Shown: piece by piece, positions 13,975-15,885 of the stretch | Layout: each line of letters opens with the position of its first letter | Position numbering within the stretch: the first letter of the stretch is position 1 | Source of the DNA: Desulfobacterales bacterium | GTDB taxonomy: Bacteria > Desulfobacterota > Desulfobacteria > Desulfobacterales > Desulfobacteraceae | Reading direction: 5' to 3' | DNA length: 15,885 nucleotides | NCBI GenBank assembly: GCA_022361135.1 | Contig: JAKSBM010000848.1 | Span: 1 to 15,885 of the forward strand | Program-made: the position numbers and the translations under genes | Notes under the pieces: model-generated | The model's input: only the letters and a program-made list of their open reading frames with translations | Told to the model about the DNA's origin: nothing | The model's database searches: none

Positions 13975-15885
13975 ATGGTACTCAACTTTTTCACCAAGAT
14001 CTTCGGAAGCAACAATGATCGGATTCTAAAACGACTCCAACCCATCATCGACACCATCAATGAATTCGAACCCCAGATGCAGGGGTTATCCGATGCCGAC
14101 CTTCCCCAGAAAACCATTGAATTTAAATCCCGCATCGCCCAGGGCGAAACCCTGGACGACATTTTGCCCGAAGCCTTTGCTCTGGTCCGGGAAGCCTCTG
14201 TCCGCTCCCTGGGCATGCGCCACTTCGACGTTCAGCTCATCGGCGGCATTGCCCTGCACCAGGGAACCATTGCCGAAATGAAAACCGGTGAAGGTAAAAC
14301 CCTCATGTCCACCCTGCCCGCCTATCTCAATGCCCTGGGCGGCAAAGGGGTCCACGTGGTCACGGTCAACGATTACCTGGCCAAGCGTGACGCCGAATGG
14401 ATGGGACAGCTCTTTAATTTCCTGGGCCTCAGCGTCGGTACCATCCTCCACAATATGACCGACCAGGAACGGAAGGTGGCCTATGATGCCGACATCACCT
14501 ACGGCACCAACAATGAGTTCGGCTTTGATTACCTCCGGGACAATATGAAGTTTGAAAAGGAAAACCTGGCCCAGGGACGACTCAACTACGCCATCGTGGA
14601 TGAGGTCGACTCCATTCTCATTGACGAAGCCCGGACCCCGTTGATCATCTCCGGCCCCACGGACAAGTCCACCCATTTTTACACCCAGGTCAATGCCATT
14701 ATCCCGGCCTTTAAAAATGAACTCGACTATACCCTGGATGAAGAATCCAAAAGTGTCTCCCTGACCGAAGAAGGCATTGCCAAGGGGGAAGAGCTGCTCA
14801 ATGTGGAAAACCTCTACGATCCCTCCAACATTGAAATCCTCCACCATTTAAACCAGGCCCTCAAGGCCCACACCCTGTTCAAGCGGGACACCGATTACAT
14901 CGTAAAAAACAACCAGGTGGTCATTGTCGACGAATTCACCGGGCGTCTCATGACGGGAAGAAGATACAGCGAAGGGCTCCACCAGGCCCTGGAAGCCAAG
15001 GAAAACGTTAAGATTGAAAACGAAAATCAGACCCTGGCCTCCATCACCTTCCAGAACTATTTCCGCATGTACGACAAGCTTTCCGGCATGACCGGCACGG
15101 CGGAAACCGAAGCCGAAGAGTTCAAAAAAATCTATGATCTGGATGTGTTGGTCATTCCCACCCATAAGCCCATGGTCCGGAACGATCACGCCGACCTTAT
15201 TTACAAAACCCAGCGGGAAAAATACAAGGCGGCCATCGAAGAAATCATCCGGCTCCATAAAAAGGGACAACCGGTTCTGGTGGGCACCATCTCCATTGAT
15301 GTTTCCGAAGATCTGAGCCGCCAACTCAAGAAAAAGGGCATCAAGCACAATGTGCTCAATGCCAAGCACCACAAGGCAGAGGCCGAAATCGTAGCCAATG
15401 CCGGCCAGAAGGGTGCGGTGACCATTTCCACCAACATGGCCGGCCGTGGCACCGACATCAAGCTGGGCGAAGGGGTGAAAGAACTGGGCGGACTCCATAT
15501 TCTGGGTACATCCCGCCACGAATCCCGCCGCATCGACAACCAGCTCCGGGGCCGTTCAGGCCGCCAGGGGGATCCCGGCTCTTCCCGGTTCTACCTCTCC
15601 CTGGAAGACGACCTCCTCCGCATCTTCGGCGGAGATCGGATCCAGGGCGTCATGGATAAGCTGGGCATCGAAGAAGGCGAACACATTGAACATAAATTCA
15701 TCTCCCGGGCCATTGAAAATGCCCAGTCCAAGGTGGAAGGCCACAACTTTGAAATCCGGAAACACCTGCTGGAATATGATGACGTCATGAACCAGCAGCG
15801 GGAGGTCATTTACCGGCAGCGGCGTAAATCCCTTATGGAAGAAGATCTGAAATCCGCTGTCCTGGAGATGATCGAGGACAAGGCC
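13975..15885 (+). CDS. secA: SecA preprotein translocase ATPase (5' part, runs off the window)
   Basis: The first 637 codons of secA are present, open to the right edge; full SecA proteins are about 840-900 residues. SecA is the motor that drives unfolded proteins through SecYEG. Visible parts are the N-terminal '[12 protein letters not shown]', Walker A TGEGKT (104-109), the DEVD Walker B (209-212) followed by '[12 protein letters not shown]', and the preprotein-binding stretch with '[16 protein letters not shown]'. The second ATPase lobe has '[16 protein letters not shown]' and '[20 protein letters not shown]'. The helical scaffold begins near the edge ('[12 protein letters not shown]'). 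The C-terminal zinc-binding tail lies outside the window. AGGA is 10 bases before the ATG. No damage is seen. Confidence 0.96.
   Translation, partial: MVLNFFTKIFGSNNDRILKRLQPIIDTINEFEPQMQGLSDADLPQKTIEFKSRIAQGETLDDILPEAFALVREASVRSLGMRHFDVQLIGGIALHQGTIAEMKTGEGKTLMSTLPAYLNALGGKGVHVVTVNDYLAKRDAEWMGQLFNFLGLSVGTILHNMTDQERKVAYDADITYGTNNEFGFDYLRDNMKFEKENLAQGRLNYAIVDEVDSILIDEARTPLIISGPTDKSTHFYTQVNAIIPAFKNELDYTLDEESKSVSLTEEGIAKGEELLNVENLYDPSNIEILHHLNQALKAHTLFKRDTDYIVKNNQVVIVDEFTGRLMTGRRYSEGLHQALEAKENVKIENENQTLASITFQNYFRMYDKLSGMTGTAETEAEEFKKIYDLDVLVIPTHKPMVRNDHADLIYKTQREKYKAAIEEIIRLHKKGQPVLVGTISIDVSEDLSRQLKKKGIKHNVLNAKHHKAEAEIVANAGQKGAVTISTNMAGRGTDIKLGEGVKELGGLHILGTSRHESRRIDNQLRGRSGRQGDPGSSRFYLSLEDDLLRIFGGDRIQGVMDKLGIEEGEHIEHKFISRAIENAQSKVEGHNFEIRKHLLEYDDVMNQQREVIYRQRRKSLMEEDLKSAVLEMIEDKA

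Noticed and set aside
14086..15519. Two long antisense frames (253 and 223 codons) opposite secA
   Set aside because: They mirror the secA codon pattern, and secA is unmistakable on the plus strand.
1..15885. CRISPR array, insertion sequence, prophage or defence island
   Set aside because: No regularly spaced repeats, transposase, integrase or known defence proteins are seen. The genes are housekeeping or transport functions with uniform codon style.

Overview
This window looks like ordinary core chromosome of a Gram-negative, free-living bacterium. The best guess is a member of the Desulfobacterota (Desulfobacterales-like). That is an inference from the argC / M23 peptidase / secA order and the overall protein character, and no taxonomic marker here proves it. 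I see no transposase, integrase, phage gene, CRISPR array or toxin-antitoxin pair. I did not find a clear new biological system. The most unusual material is small operons of poorly understood conserved proteins and structured intergenic DNA.

Left part (1-2239). The 5' third of a proline-type tRNA runs off the left edge on the minus strand behind a strong promoter. Rightward there is a tight three-gene set of small conserved proteins: a GIY-YIG nuclease-fold protein, a UPF0270/YheU-like protein and a DUF3820 protein. It converges with a stand-alone khpA (KH-domain RNA-binding protein). After a regulatory gap comes an IscU/NifU-type Fe-S scaffold with a TTG start.

Middle left (2240-5752). A 340-base convergent gap packed with hairpins separates the scaffold gene from three leftward genes, which in transcription order are a hemolysin III-like (PAQR) seven-helix membrane protein, a Nudix hydrolase, and a membrane M48 metalloprotease with a C-terminal TPR region. 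The last two are clearly one unit, with 11 bases between them.

Middle (5789-11101). A complete aapJQMP-type general amino-acid ABC importer (binding protein, two permeases, ATPase) reads rightward. A strong hairpin lies between the binding-protein gene and the first permease gene. The operon ends by overlapping the tail of a convergent nitrilase gene by 21 bases.

Right part (11279-15885). A macro-domain protein (ADP-ribose-related fold) is followed by argC (arginine biosynthesis), a membrane-anchored M23 endopeptidase with an intact active site, an intrinsic terminator, and the first 637 codons of secA, which runs off the right edge. The M23 gene has a promoter so close to its ATG that its mRNA may be leaderless.
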